A program made the translations under genes and the position numbers. Shown piece by piece: positions 16,961-25,740 of a DNA stretch of 64,000 nucleotides (positions are counted from its first letter, which is position 1; the number at the start of each line of letters is the position of its first letter). Origin of the DNA: Paraburkholderia fungorum (GTDB lineage Bacteria > Pseudomonadota > Gammaproteobacteria > Burkholderiales > Burkholderiaceae); NCBI RefSeq assembly GCF_902833645.1, contig NZ_CADFGE010000016.1, positions 124,001 to 188,000 of the forward strand, read 5' to 3'. The notes beneath the pieces are model-generated. The model searched no databases, was not told where the DNA came from, and saw only the letters and a list, made by a program, of their open reading frames with translations.

Positions 16961-17902
16961 ATGGACTTCCGGATCAGCACGCTTGCCGACGTGCACGATC
17001 ATTCGCTGGCCGTGAGCGGCTGGGAGCAGGTCTATCGTCAGATGACGCCGGGCCGCTTCCAGAGCACGCTCGTGCAGGCGATCTCGAACGACTTTCATTT
17101 CTTTCGCGAGACCACCAATCGCCGTGTGGCGCAGCATGGCGTCTCGCCGGCCGGTCTGGCTTCGATCGCGGTGCCTTTGTATGCGCCGCTCGTCGGCACG
17201 TTTCAGGGGCGGCGCGTGGAGGGTTACGCGCTGCTGCTGCTCGGCGCGGGCGAGGAGTTTCGCTTCTACACGCCCGAGTCGATGCACTATGCCGGCATCA
17301 GTGTCGGCGCCGACATGATGGATGAGTTGCTGGGCGTGATGGTGGGCGAGCACGCTAGCCGTCAGGCAAGAGGCGGTGTACTGGCGCTTTCCGATGAGCA
17401 GGGCGTGATGCTGCGTGAGCGGCTCGCACCGTTTCTCGACGCTGCCGAGCGCAATGCGGCCGCGTTTGCGCATCCCGCGGCGACCAAGGTATTCCGCGAC
17501 GAAATGATCAGTGTGCTTCTTGGCCTGATCGAAAGCGCGACGCAGACGCCGCCGCGAGACCTTACGCACACCACCTATAGCGACATCGTGCGGCGTTGCG
17601 AACGCATTCTGCAAGACAACGCCGAACAGCCGATCACCGTGCTCGATCTGTGCCGCGCGCTGCGCTGCAGTCGCCGAACCTTGCAAACGAGTTTCCAACG
17701 CGTAGCCAATGTGACGCCTGTCGAATACCTGCGTTCGATCCGGCTCAATGCGGTGCATCGGCTGTTACGTATGACGAGCGCGGAAGAGCTTCTGATCGGC
17801 GATGCCGCTTGCCGCTGGGGCTTCACGCATCTCGGCTATTTTGCGCGTGAGTATCGTGACCTGTTCGGCGAATTGCCGTCGCAGACACCGCGCCTGAGCT
17901 AA
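16961..17902 (+). CDS. AraC-family regulator, EutR-like
   Basis: A 313-residue protein with an N-terminal sensor half and two C-terminal AraC helix-turn-helix motifs (about 205-305): VLDLCRALRCSRRTLQTSFQ and GDAACRWGFTHLGYFAREYR. The N-terminal SGWEQVYRQMTPGRFQSTL and FFRETTNRRVAQHG closely echo the ethanolamine regulator EutR (AWQQIYDQLHPGKF...). No eutBC genes are in the window, so an amine other than ethanolamine, or an aldehyde-linked signal, may be the effector. It lies after the decayed aminotransferase and before an APC permease, either of which could be a target. A 266-bp spacer precedes it. Confidence 0.75.
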   Translation: MDFRISTLADVHDHSLAVSGWEQVYRQMTPGRFQSTLVQAISNDFHFFRETTNRRVAQHGVSPAGLASIAVPLYAPLVGTFQGRRVEGYALLLLGAGEEFRFYTPESMHYAGISVGADMMDELLGVMVGEHASRQARGGVLALSDEQGVMLRERLAPFLDAAERNAAAFAHPAATKVFRDEMISVLLGLIESATQTPPRDLTHTTYSDIVRRCERILQDNAEQPITVLDLCRALRCSRRTLQTSFQRVANVTPVEYLRSIRLNAVHRLLRMTSAEELLIGDAACRWGFTHLGYFAREYRDLFGELPSQTPRLS

Positions 17903-18190
17903 CGGCCCGCGCGAGCAAATGGGCCCGCCGGCCCGATGTTCTGTTCGATTCTCCGCGCGGATTTTCACCATGAATGGTTCCCGCTTGCGGACGTGCCTGC
18001 GCACGTCCCGCCTGATCTTGCACGTCCGCAATCGGCTGCGTGACCAGCGCCTAAGCGTAAACCCCGGTTCGTGCTGCGTTGCCGATTTGTGCTCCCGCTC
18101 AGCATTTTTGGTTTTCTACAGTGCGTCAACACTTGCGCTGCGCCCGACTTCGTCGTGACGCGGACGAAGGAAAATCCAGGAGCCAAAACT

Positions 18191-19639
18191 ATGAATGTCG
18201 TCGCTGAACCGTCACCGTCCACCGAGTTACGCAAAGGGGCGCTGGGACTGGGCTTCATCATTTTCTTCGTCATCTCGGCGGCCGGGCCGCTGGTCGCGAT
18301 CGCCGGCGGCTTTCCGATCGGCATCATGCTCGGCAACGGCGCAGGCACGCCGGCCTTGCTGATCGCTACCGTAGTGATCCTGCTGATGTTCTCCGCCGGC
18401 TATACGGCCATGTCGCGGCACGTGACCAACGCCGGCGGCTTCTATGCGTTCACGGCTCGCGGTCTCGGCGGCACCGCGGGCGGCGCGGCGGCATTGATCG
18501 CACTGCTCGGCTACAACACGATGCAGATCGGTTTGTACGGCATGTTCGGCGCGGTGGCCTCGGACTTCCTGCACACCCACTTCAACCTCAATACGCCGTG
18601 GTGGATCTGCTCGCTTGCCGCGATGGCCAGCATCGGCGTATTCGGCTACCGGCAAATCGATCTGTCGGCGAAAGTGCTTTCGCTGCTGGTGTTCGGTGAG
18701 TACATCGTCGTGTTGATCCTCGATCTGGCGATTCTGAAGAGCGGTGGCGATAGCGGCATCAATGCAGCCTCGTTCACGCCACACGTCTTCATGAGCGGCA
18801 CGCCCGCGATCGGCTTTCTGTTCTGCTTCGCCAGCTTCATTGGTTTCGAAGCAACCACGATCTATAGCGAAGAGGCGAAAGACCCGCAGCGCACGGTGCC
18901 GTTGGCGACTTACATTTCGGTGCTGCTGATCGGCGTGTTTTATGCGTTCTCCGCGTGGTGCATGGTGATTGGCGCGGGCAGCGACAAGATCGTCAACACG
19001 ATCACCGCGTTGAGCGATCCGACCACGTTCCTCTATACGCTCTCCGATCACTATGCCAACAGGACGCTGACGGCGGCGATGAGCGTGCTGTTCATCACCA
19101 GCGTGTATGCGGGCCTGCTGGCTTTCCACAACTCGGCGTCGCGCTACTTCTTCGCGACTGGCCGTGAGGGTTTGCTGCCGCAAGCGCTTGGCCGCACGCA
19201 TCGTGTGCATCTCAGTCCGCATATCGGTTCGCTTGCGCAAACGGCGGTGGCCGCGATCGTGGTGCTGGTGTTCATCGTCGCCCATGCCGATCCGGTTCTG
19301 ACACTGTTCTCATGGCTCACGAATGTGGCGACGCTTTGCATCATCGCGTTGATGGCGCTTTCGTCGGCGGCCGTGTTCGTGTTCTTCAGACGTACCGGTT
19401 GCGACGACGCGGGCGTGATGCGCGTGGGCGTGTTGCCGGTGCTGTCCGGTCTCGCGCTGGCGGTTGTGCTGGTGCTCGCAATCTCGAATTTTCCGCTGCT
19501 GACCGGTGCTGGCGCAGGTGTGTCGTACGCGTTGACCGCGTTGCTGCCGATTTTTGCGGTGGCGGGCGTGCTCGCGGCGAAGAAGCTCAAGCAGCGCGAC
19601 CGTGAAGCGTTTGAGCGGTTAGGGCGCTCAAGGTTGTAA
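18191..19639 (+). CDS. APC-superfamily amino acid or amine permease
   Basis: A 482-residue membrane protein from the ATG at 18191 (MNVVAEPSPSTELRKG), with AGGAGCC about 7 bp upstream; the open frame extends back to 18071 without a start signal. Around twelve hydrophobic segments are visible. APC features include GFIIFFVISAAGPLVAIAGG (TM1), FASFIGFEATTIYSEEAKDP after TM6, and the basic FATGREGLLPQALGRTHR loop. Its context (EutR-like regulator, arylacetaldehyde dehydrogenase) suggests uptake of an amine or aromatic amino acid. Substrate not determinable from sequence. Confidence 0.8.
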   Translation: MNVVAEPSPSTELRKGALGLGFIIFFVISAAGPLVAIAGGFPIGIMLGNGAGTPALLIATVVILLMFSAGYTAMSRHVTNAGGFYAFTARGLGGTAGGAAALIALLGYNTMQIGLYGMFGAVASDFLHTHFNLNTPWWICSLAAMASIGVFGYRQIDLSAKVLSLLVFGEYIVVLILDLAILKSGGDSGINAASFTPHVFMSGTPAIGFLFCFASFIGFEATTIYSEEAKDPQRTVPLATYISVLLIGVFYAFSAWCMVIGAGSDKIVNTITALSDPTTFLYTLSDHYANRTLTAAMSVLFITSVYAGLLAFHNSASRYFFATGREGLLPQALGRTHRVHLSPHIGSLAQTAVAAIVVLVFIVAHADPVLTLFSWLTNVATLCIIALMALSSAAVFVFFRRTGCDDAGVMRVGVLPVLSGLALAVVLVLAISNFPLLTGAGAGVSYALTALLPIFAVAGVLAAKKLKQRDREAFERLGRSRL

Positions 19640-19713
19640 AGCGTTCCGTAACATCCTCGCGGCGACAAGACTTGATTCGAGCTTAAAAAAGACATCGTGG
19701 AAATGGAGATCAA

Positions 19714-21438
19714 ATGAGCTTTCGTACCATCCTTGCAGCAACGTTCGTAGGCGGCGCGTGTACCGTCGTGATGCCGCCCGTGTCCGCGGCGGACGCGGCT
19801 CTCCCGGCATCCTCATCGGCTGGCGCGGTTGCTGCGCCCGGCGTGCATCCCAATGTGCTGCTGATCGTCGCCGACGATGTCGGACGCTCGGACCTCGGCG
19901 CATTCGGCAGCGAAATTGCCACGCCGAATCTCGATGCACTGGTGGCGCACGGCCGCCTGCTCGACACGATGTATGTCGCACCGACCTGTTCACCAACCCG
20001 CTCGATGCTGCTGTCCGGGATGGACAATCACCTCGCCGGCGTCGGCAATATGGCGGAGATGATCACGCCGCATCTGACGCCCGAAGAGGTCAACCATCCC
20101 GGCTACGAGGGCGGCCTGAATCAGCGGGTGGCGGCCTTGCCGGAAATCATGAAAGACGCCGGCTACTGGACCGTGATGGCCGGTAAATGGCATCTGGGCG
20201 GCAGCGACGGCATGCGCCCGGATCAGCGCGGCTTCGAACGCTCCTATGCGTTGATGAACGGTGGCGCCTCGCACTTCAGGCAGAAAGTGATGACGATCAC
20301 ATCGGATGCGCCGGAGCCGACCTATCGCGAGAACGGCAAGAAGATCGACTTGCCTGCCGACTTCTATTCATCGCGGACGTACACCGACAAGCTGATTGCC
20401 TATCTGCAGGATTCGCAGCGCGGCGGCAAGCCGTTCTTTGCATATGCAGCCTATACGGCGGCGCATTTGCCGCTGCAAGCCCCCGACGACGAATTGCAGA
20501 AAGTGCGCGGCAACTACGACGTCGGCTACGACGTGATCGCGCAGCGCCGGATCGACAAGATGAAGCGCCTCGGTCTCGTGCCGAGCGACGCGAAGCCCGC
20601 ACCGCTGCCCGAAGGCACAAAACCGTGGAGCGCCTTGAGCGCCGACGAGAAAGCACGTTCGGCCCGCACGATGGAAGCTTACGCGGCGTTGGTGGCCGAT
20701 CTCGACCGTAACGTCGGCCGCCTGATCGACTACCTGAAAGCGAGCGGTCAATACGACAACACGCTGATCGTATTCCTGTCGGACAACGGGCCGGAAGGCA
20801 ACAAATGGGACGAGGACAGCGGCAACGCCAAATGGATCGCGCAGACCTTCGACAATTCGCTCGACAACATCGGCCGCGCCAATTCGTTCGTGTTCGAGGG
20901 ACCGGCGTGGGGGCAGGTGAGCGCACAGCCATTCCGCCTCTTCAAGGCCTACACGAATGAAGGCGGAATCCGTTCGCCGGCCTTCGTCTCGTTTCCTGGG
21001 CATGTTCAACCGGGCAAGAGCGAACAGGTGCTCACGGTCAAGGATCTGACGCCGACCATCCTCGATTTCGCCAATATCCAGCAGCCTGGTATCGAGTTCC
21101 ACGGCCACACCGTGCTGCCAATGCAGGGCATGTCGATGAAACCCTATCTGACCGGCGAGCGTAAGCGCGTGCATGTGGACGACTACGTGTACGGCATGGA
21201 GCTGATGGGACGTAACGCGCTGCGCAAGGGCAACTGGAAGCTGGTCTACTCCTACGACAAGGCTAAGGGCCACTGGCAACTGTACGACCTCGCGCACGAC
21301 CGCGCCGAACTGCACGATCTCTCCGCGAAGCGTCCTGAAGTCCTCGAGCAGATGCTGACCGAGTGGGCGCAATACGTGCAGCAGAACAACGTTGTCGAGA
21401 CGTGGCGCGATACGTCTTACCCACGCATGGATTACTGA
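19714..21438 (+). CDS. Periplasmic arylsulfatase, Cys-type
   Basis: A 574-residue sulfatase. A Sec-type signal peptide ends near VSA-ADA (about residue 25). The metal-binding Asp54-Asp55 sits in LLIVADDVG. The sulfatase signature TCSPTRSMLLSG places Cys92 as the residue converted to formylglycine (CxPxR, Cys-type), unlike the Ser-type Klebsiella AtsA. GKWHLGG and FLSDNGPEGN supply further metal and sulfate ligands. It hydrolyses sulfate esters, giving sulfate and an alcohol or phenol. The FGE gene needed for maturation begins 11 bp downstream, and a porin follows. ATG at 19714 has TGGAGAT upstream. Confidence 0.9.
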   Translation: MSFRTILAATFVGGACTVVMPPVSAADAALPASSSAGAVAAPGVHPNVLLIVADDVGRSDLGAFGSEIATPNLDALVAHGRLLDTMYVAPTCSPTRSMLLSGMDNHLAGVGNMAEMITPHLTPEEVNHPGYEGGLNQRVAALPEIMKDAGYWTVMAGKWHLGGSDGMRPDQRGFERSYALMNGGASHFRQKVMTITSDAPEPTYRENGKKIDLPADFYSSRTYTDKLIAYLQDSQRGGKPFFAYAAYTAAHLPLQAPDDELQKVRGNYDVGYDVIAQRRIDKMKRLGLVPSDAKPAPLPEGTKPWSALSADEKARSARTMEAYAALVADLDRNVGRLIDYLKASGQYDNTLIVFLSDNGPEGNKWDEDSGNAKWIAQTFDNSLDNIGRANSFVFEGPAWGQVSAQPFRLFKAYTNEGGIRSPAFVSFPGHVQPGKSEQVLTVKDLTPTILDFANIQQPGIEFHGHTVLPMQGMSMKPYLTGERKRVHVDDYVYGMELMGRNALRKGNWKLVYSYDKAKGHWQLYDLAHDRAELHDLSAKRPEVLEQMLTEWAQYVQQNNVVETWRDTSYPRMDY

Positions 21439-21449
21439 GGAGTGCGGGC

Positions 21450-22526
21450 ATGAACATGCACATCCGGAAATCGACCGTGCGATATGGGCTAGCGATGGTG
21501 TGCGTCGTGCTCGCTCGGGCGGCGCTGGCGGCCACTGTGACGGCCGGCGCGGCGCCGCAAGCCGTGCCGCTCGGCAACCTGCAGGCGTGCAAGGCGTTCA
21601 GCGGTTTGCCGCCGGCATCGTCGGAAAGCGATCAGGTACGTGTGCCGGGCGGCAGCTTCGTGATGGGTTCCGACGGCGATTATCCGGAAGAAGCACCGGC
21701 CCGGCGTGTCAAAGTGGGCAGCTTCATGATCGATCGCTACGACGTGACGAACGCGGAGTTTGCCCGCTTCGTTGCGGCGACGGGTTATAAGACGCTCGCC
21801 GAACGCGGACTCGATCCGAAACGCTATCCATCGTTGCCGGCGGAGATGACGCGGCCTGGCTCGACGGTTTTTCTGCCGCCCAGGGACCTGCTGGTCGGTG
21901 CGATGCAGTGGTGGCATTTCGTGCCCGGCGCCGACTGGCGGCATCCCACCGGGCCCGGCAGTTCAATCGACGGGCTTGGCAATCATCCGGTCGTGCATAT
22001 CGCCTATGAAGATGCGCTGGCCTACGCGAAGTGGCGTGGCCGCGATCTGCCGACCGAAGCCGAGTACGAGTACGCGGCGCATGGCGGCACCTCGACCCCC
22101 TATCCGTGGGGCGACACCTTCGCGATCCGCTCGAAGATGATGGCCAACACCTGGCAGGGCGCGTTCCCGTTTCAGAACACCGCGAAAGACGGCTTCGTGT
22201 CGACTTCACCGGTCGGTTGCTTTCCGGCCAACGGTTATGGGCTATACGACATGGTCGGCAATGTCTGGCAGTGGGTGAAGGACCCATGGCAGCAGAACCA
22301 TGCGCAACAGGTGAGCGAGCCGCCGCCGAACCCGAACGTCGATCTCGAAGACGCGCTGGTGGCGAAGGCACGCAGCACGGACCTCGGCACGATCAAAGGC
22401 GGCTCGTTTCTCTGTTCGCCGATCTATTGCAAACGCTATCGGCCGAGCGCGCGCCATGCGCAGGACGTGACGATGGGCACCAATCACATCGGCTTTCGTA
22501 CGGTGCTGAGACTGCCCGGGTCATAA
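21450..22526 (+). CDS. Formylglycine-generating enzyme with N-terminal export signal
   Basis: A 358-residue FGE-sulfatase-fold protein (VRVPGGSFVMGSDGDYPEEA, then DRYDVTNAEFARFV). The C-terminal KGGSFLCSPIYCKRYRPSAR keeps the C-x4-C pair (Cys322, Cys327) that binds copper and does catalysis in aerobic FGE. This separates it from SUMF-fold proteins that lack the activity. It oxidises the sulfatase Cys to formylglycine. The N-terminus (MNMHIRKSTVRYGLAMVCVV, then LARAALA-A) looks like a signal peptide, so maturation may occur in the periplasm. The start at 21450 has GAGGAG upstream; the gene overlaps nothing and forms an operon with the sulfatase. Confidence 0.85.
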   Translation: MNMHIRKSTVRYGLAMVCVVLARAALAATVTAGAAPQAVPLGNLQACKAFSGLPPASSESDQVRVPGGSFVMGSDGDYPEEAPARRVKVGSFMIDRYDVTNAEFARFVAATGYKTLAERGLDPKRYPSLPAEMTRPGSTVFLPPRDLLVGAMQWWHFVPGADWRHPTGPGSSIDGLGNHPVVHIAYEDALAYAKWRGRDLPTEAEYEYAAHGGTSTPYPWGDTFAIRSKMMANTWQGAFPFQNTAKDGFVSTSPVGCFPANGYGLYDMVGNVWQWVKDPWQQNHAQQVSEPPPNPNVDLEDALVAKARSTDLGTIKGGSFLCSPIYCKRYRPSARHAQDVTMGTNHIGFRTVLRLPGS

Positions 22527-22583
22527 ACGCGTCGGCGTGAGCGCCGGTCAAAAAAACTAAACAACTGGATCTGGAGAGTACTT

Positions 22584-23753
22584 TTGAAATCACGAGAAAA
22601 AACCGTGAGGATGACGCTCGTCGCTGCGTCCTGTGCATGGCTGCTCGGCGCGCCTCTCGCCGCTCATGCGCAAAGCAGTGTGACCCTGAGCGGCATTATC
22701 GATGCGGGCATCCTCTACGCGAACAATAGCGGTGGGCATTCCGACTGGTCGACGACGAGCGGGCAGTTGACGGCGTCGCGCTGGATCATGACCGGCAGCG
22801 AAGACCTGGGTGGCGGATCGCACGCAATTTTCCGCTTGATGAGCCCGTTCAATGTCCAGAACGGACACGGCACGGGTCGCGCGTTCAATGTCGCGTACGT
22901 GGGTCTCGCCGACGATCGTTTCGGCACGGTGACGGTGGGCCGGCAGTGGGACACGACGATCGACACGGTCTCAGGTTTCGCGACCAACGAGACATGGGCC
23001 GGCTATATCGGCGCCCATGTCGGCGATGCGGACAACACCAATGCGAGCTTCAAGGTTAGCAACACCGTTAAATACGCGAGTCCGCAATTCGCCGGGCTGA
23101 GTTTCGGTGCGACCTATGGCTTCAGCAATCAGGCAGCGGCCTCGGACGGTTCGTCGGGCTTTGCGAACAATCGCCTGATGAGCGCCGGCGCCGCTTACAC
23201 ACGTGGACCCTTCGCGGCAGGCCTCGGCTTTCTGCAGGCGGACCGGCCCGACGCGCAACCTGCCGGCGCATTGGGCGCGCCGGGTGCCGGCGTGTACGAC
23301 GACTATGAGAATACGTTTTCTGGCAGCATCGCCAGTACAGCGGGGGTGAAACGGCAGCGTATCTGGCTTGCCGGCGCTTCGTACCGGTTCTTCGGTGCGC
23401 TCACATTGGGTGGTATGTACTCGAAAACGCAGTACCGTTATCTGGACGCGACCGCGTTGACGCTCGATAACTACGAGGCGAATCTGACGTGGCAGATCAC
23501 GCCGGCCTGGCAAACCGGTGTGGCCTACATCCGGACCAATGGGCGCTACTCGGGCACTGGCACGGGCGATGCGCAGCCAGGCTGGGATCAGATCAACCTC
23601 GGCACGGAGTACGCGCTATCCAGGCGCACGACGCTCTATCTGATTGGCGTTGCGCAACAGGGGCGTCATGCGGCGGCGCAGATCTATGGCGTGTCGCCAT
23701 CGAGTACGCGGCGGCAACTGGTGGTGACCTCAGGCATCCAGCATCTGTTCTGA
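22584..23753 (+). CDS. Outer-membrane porin, second paralogue
   Basis: A 389-residue Gram-negative porin. The start is a TTG at 22584 preceded by CTGGAGAG; no ATG fits before the signal peptide, which ends PLAAHA before QSSVTLSGIIDAGI. Features include GSEDLGGGSHAIFRL, FGTVTVGRQWDTTIDTV (loop-3 region) and the terminal aromatic SGIQHLF. It follows the FGE gene by 57 bp on the same strand and is probably cotranscribed, suggesting it admits sulfate esters for the periplasmic sulfatase. It is clearly diverged from the 7068..8129 porin. Confidence 0.88.
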   Translation: MKSREKTVRMTLVAASCAWLLGAPLAAHAQSSVTLSGIIDAGILYANNSGGHSDWSTTSGQLTASRWIMTGSEDLGGGSHAIFRLMSPFNVQNGHGTGRAFNVAYVGLADDRFGTVTVGRQWDTTIDTVSGFATNETWAGYIGAHVGDADNTNASFKVSNTVKYASPQFAGLSFGATYGFSNQAAASDGSSGFANNRLMSAGAAYTRGPFAAGLGFLQADRPDAQPAGALGAPGAGVYDDYENTFSGSIASTAGVKRQRIWLAGASYRFFGALTLGGMYSKTQYRYLDATALTLDNYEANLTWQITPAWQTGVAYIRTNGRYSGTGTGDAQPGWDQINLGTEYALSRRTTLYLIGVAQQGRHAAAQIYGVSPSSTRRQLVVTSGIQHLF

Positions 23754-23764
23754 ATCGATGAGGA

Positions 23765-23795
23765 CGGCACGGCGGTGCTGTTGCGCGCCGTGCCG
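23765..23795. terminator. Hairpin between convergent porin and DSD1-type genes
   Basis: A perfect 10-bp stem CGGCACGGCG (23765..23774) and CGCCGTGCCG (23786..23795) encloses an 11-nt loop in the 57-bp gap between convergent genes. There is no U-tract on either strand, so it is only a possible bidirectional stop or RNA-stabilising structure. Confidence 0.4.
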
Positions 23796-23810
23796 GTGAT
23801 TCGCTGATCC

Positions 23811-24947
23811 TCACCAGCCTTGAAAACGCCGCCATTCGACGCTTTCGCCGTCCGCCGAAACCGCGTGATACTCGGGGAACTGTGCGCCGGTCGCGCAGGC
23901 GTGATTCGGCAGGATGCGCAGTTTCATGCCGATCGGAAAGCGCTCCGCGATGTCGTCGGCCGGTGCGCCTTCTTTCGATGACGACAGAATTCCGTGTTCC
24001 TGATTGGCGCCGCTCACGACATAGCCGTCAAGCGGGGTGCCGTTCAGCAGACAGGGTTGGCCGTAGCCGAAATCATGAGCTTGCTTCGAGGTGCCGCGGT
24101 CGCGGCTCATCGCCATCCAGCCGGCGTCGAGAATTGCCCAGCCTTTATCCGCCTGATGCCCGATCACGGTGGCGAGCACGCTGAGCGCGATATCTTCGAG
24201 CGCGCATACGCCGACGTTGTGCATGACCAGATCGAAGAAGACATAGACGCCCGCTCGCACCTCGGTCACGCCATCCAGTTGCGCGGCGGCGAGCGCTGTG
24301 GGCGTTGAGCCGACGCTGACGGCCGGGCACGGAATGCCCGCGTCGCGTAACCGTTGCGCCGCGCGTACACAGCCGGCGCGTTCCTGTTCCGCAAGCGCGG
24401 TGAGCGCCTGCGGTGTATGAAGCTCGTAGCTGGAGCCCGCGTGAGTCATCACACCGCCTACGGTGACGCCGTTCTCATGCAGAATGCGGCCGACTTCGAG
24501 CAGCGTGTCCTGTTCCGGCGTGATACCGGAGCGGTGCCCGTCCGTGTCCACCTCGATCCAGACCTCGAAGGTTTCACCGTGCTGATCTGAAAATGCGGCG
24601 ACGGCTGCCGCGGCGGTCGGATTGTCCACGACCAGTTTCAGATCGCAACCCTGGCGGCGTAACGCCAGCGCGCGCGGCAGTTTGGAGGGGGCAATGCTGA
24701 CCGCGTAAAGGATATCGCTGACGCCGGCCGCGAAGAAAGCCTCGGCCTCTTTCAGGGTCGAGACCGTAATGCCGCGCGCCCCGGCGGCGATCTGCGCGCG
24801 GACCACGTCGATGCATTTGGTGGTCTTGACGTGCGGGCGGAATGTCACGCCCAGCGTGTTCATATGAGCCTGCATTCGCGCGATGTTCTTCTGCATCCGG
24901 GGGATGTCGATCAGCGCGGCGGGGGTGTCGATATGGTCGAATTTCAT
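23811..24947 (-). CDS. DSD1-family PLP enzyme (D-threonine aldolase / D-serine or hydroxyaspartate dehydratase type)
   Basis: A 378-residue fold-type III PLP enzyme. Lys41 in FRPHVKTTK is the expected Schiff-base lysine of the alanine-racemase-like barrel. His349 and Cys351 in LPNHACATGAQF fit the metal site of the D-serine dehydratase/D-threonine aldolase group. It probably cleaves or dehydrates a D-beta-hydroxy-amino acid; the specific one cannot be told. It is the second gene of a pair with the HAD hydrolase (4-bp gap), so both act together. A LysR gene lies upstream on the same strand. Confidence 0.8.
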   Translation of the reverse strand: MKFDHIDTPAALIDIPRMQKNIARMQAHMNTLGVTFRPHVKTTKCIDVVRAQIAAGARGITVSTLKEAEAFFAAGVSDILYAVSIAPSKLPRALALRRQGCDLKLVVDNPTAAAAVAAFSDQHGETFEVWIEVDTDGHRSGITPEQDTLLEVGRILHENGVTVGGVMTHAGSSYELHTPQALTALAEQERAGCVRAAQRLRDAGIPCPAVSVGSTPTALAAAQLDGVTEVRAGVYVFFDLVMHNVGVCALEDIALSVLATVIGHQADKGWAILDAGWMAMSRDRGTSKQAHDFGYGQPCLLNGTPLDGYVVSGANQEHGILSSSKEGAPADDIAERFPIGMKLRILPNHACATGAQFPEYHAVSADGESVEWRRFQGW

Positions 24948-24951
24948 GTTT

Positions 24952-25629
24952 TCACTGGGAAGCAGGGTGGCTTGAAGTTAAGCCGAACTGGTTGAGCCAT
25001 GGGACCAGTGCGTCGAGCGTCGGGGATTCCACCTCGGGCGGCTGTGCGCCGGCCACGAGCGGCAATCCCACGCGGTTATGCCAGTAGGTCCGCAGGCCGA
25101 CCGCGGCCGTGCCGAACATGTCGTAGCTGGAGCCCGCTACGAACGCGGCTTCATGGGCGCCGACGCCGAGTTTGTCCAGCGCGAGCCGGTAAGGCAACGG
25201 ATCCGGCTTGTACATACCGGCTTCTTCCGCTGTGACGACGGCATCCCAGTGAATCGGGAAAATCTCCGCAGCCTGGGAGCCGAGACGGATGGAGCAGTTG
25301 GTGACAATCGCCAGTTTGCAATGCGGTTTGAGCGCATGCAACGTATCGACGGCGCTGCTCCAAGGGGCGAGCTTCAACCAGTTGGCTTCGAGCGCGATTG
25401 CCGCGGATTCCGGTAAGCCCACTTCCACGGCGGCTTCGCGCACCAGTTGTTCATACGCGATGTATTGGCCGCAGCCGTAAGTCCGGCGCAAATAAGCCGC
25501 GCGCCACGCACGGCCCGCCGCTTCGGAGCCCGCGGCGTGATTCCATGACGTCCACGAATCGAGCAGGGCGGTCAGGAGATCGAAGAGGACCGCCTTGGGA
25601 TAGGCGGTGGAGGGCGATAAGGAGGTCAT
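24952..25629 (-). CDS. HAD-superfamily hydrolase, haloacid-dehalogenase type II
   Basis: A 225-residue HAD protein. Motif I is AVLFDLLTALLDSW with Asp16 or so as nucleophile; it is an unusual version because the typical DxxGT glycine-threonine is replaced by DLLTA. Motif II is LAIVTNCS, the motif III lysine is in MYKPDPLPY, and motif IV is FVAGSSYDMFGTAAVGLRTY. It precedes the DSD1-type gene by 4 bp. Described relatives hydrolyse small phosphates or 2-haloacids. Pairing with a D-hydroxyamino acid enzyme may mean a metabolite-repair or phosphatase role; that is inference. Confidence 0.75.
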   Translation of the reverse strand: MTSLSPSTAYPKAVLFDLLTALLDSWTSWNHAAGSEAAGRAWRAAYLRRTYGCGQYIAYEQLVREAAVEVGLPESAAIALEANWLKLAPWSSAVDTLHALKPHCKLAIVTNCSIRLGSQAAEIFPIHWDAVVTAEEAGMYKPDPLPYRLALDKLGVGAHEAAFVAGSSYDMFGTAAVGLRTYWHNRVGLPLVAGAQPPEVESPTLDALVPWLNQFGLTSSHPASQ

Positions 25630-25740
25630 GATTTAACCGGCGAGGAACGGTGAGCCGATTATAGAGTTCCGATACGTGCGCGGCATTCAGCGAGGCTAAC
25701 TCTCAAATTCAGTTTCAATGAATTTACCGCACTTGATTAT

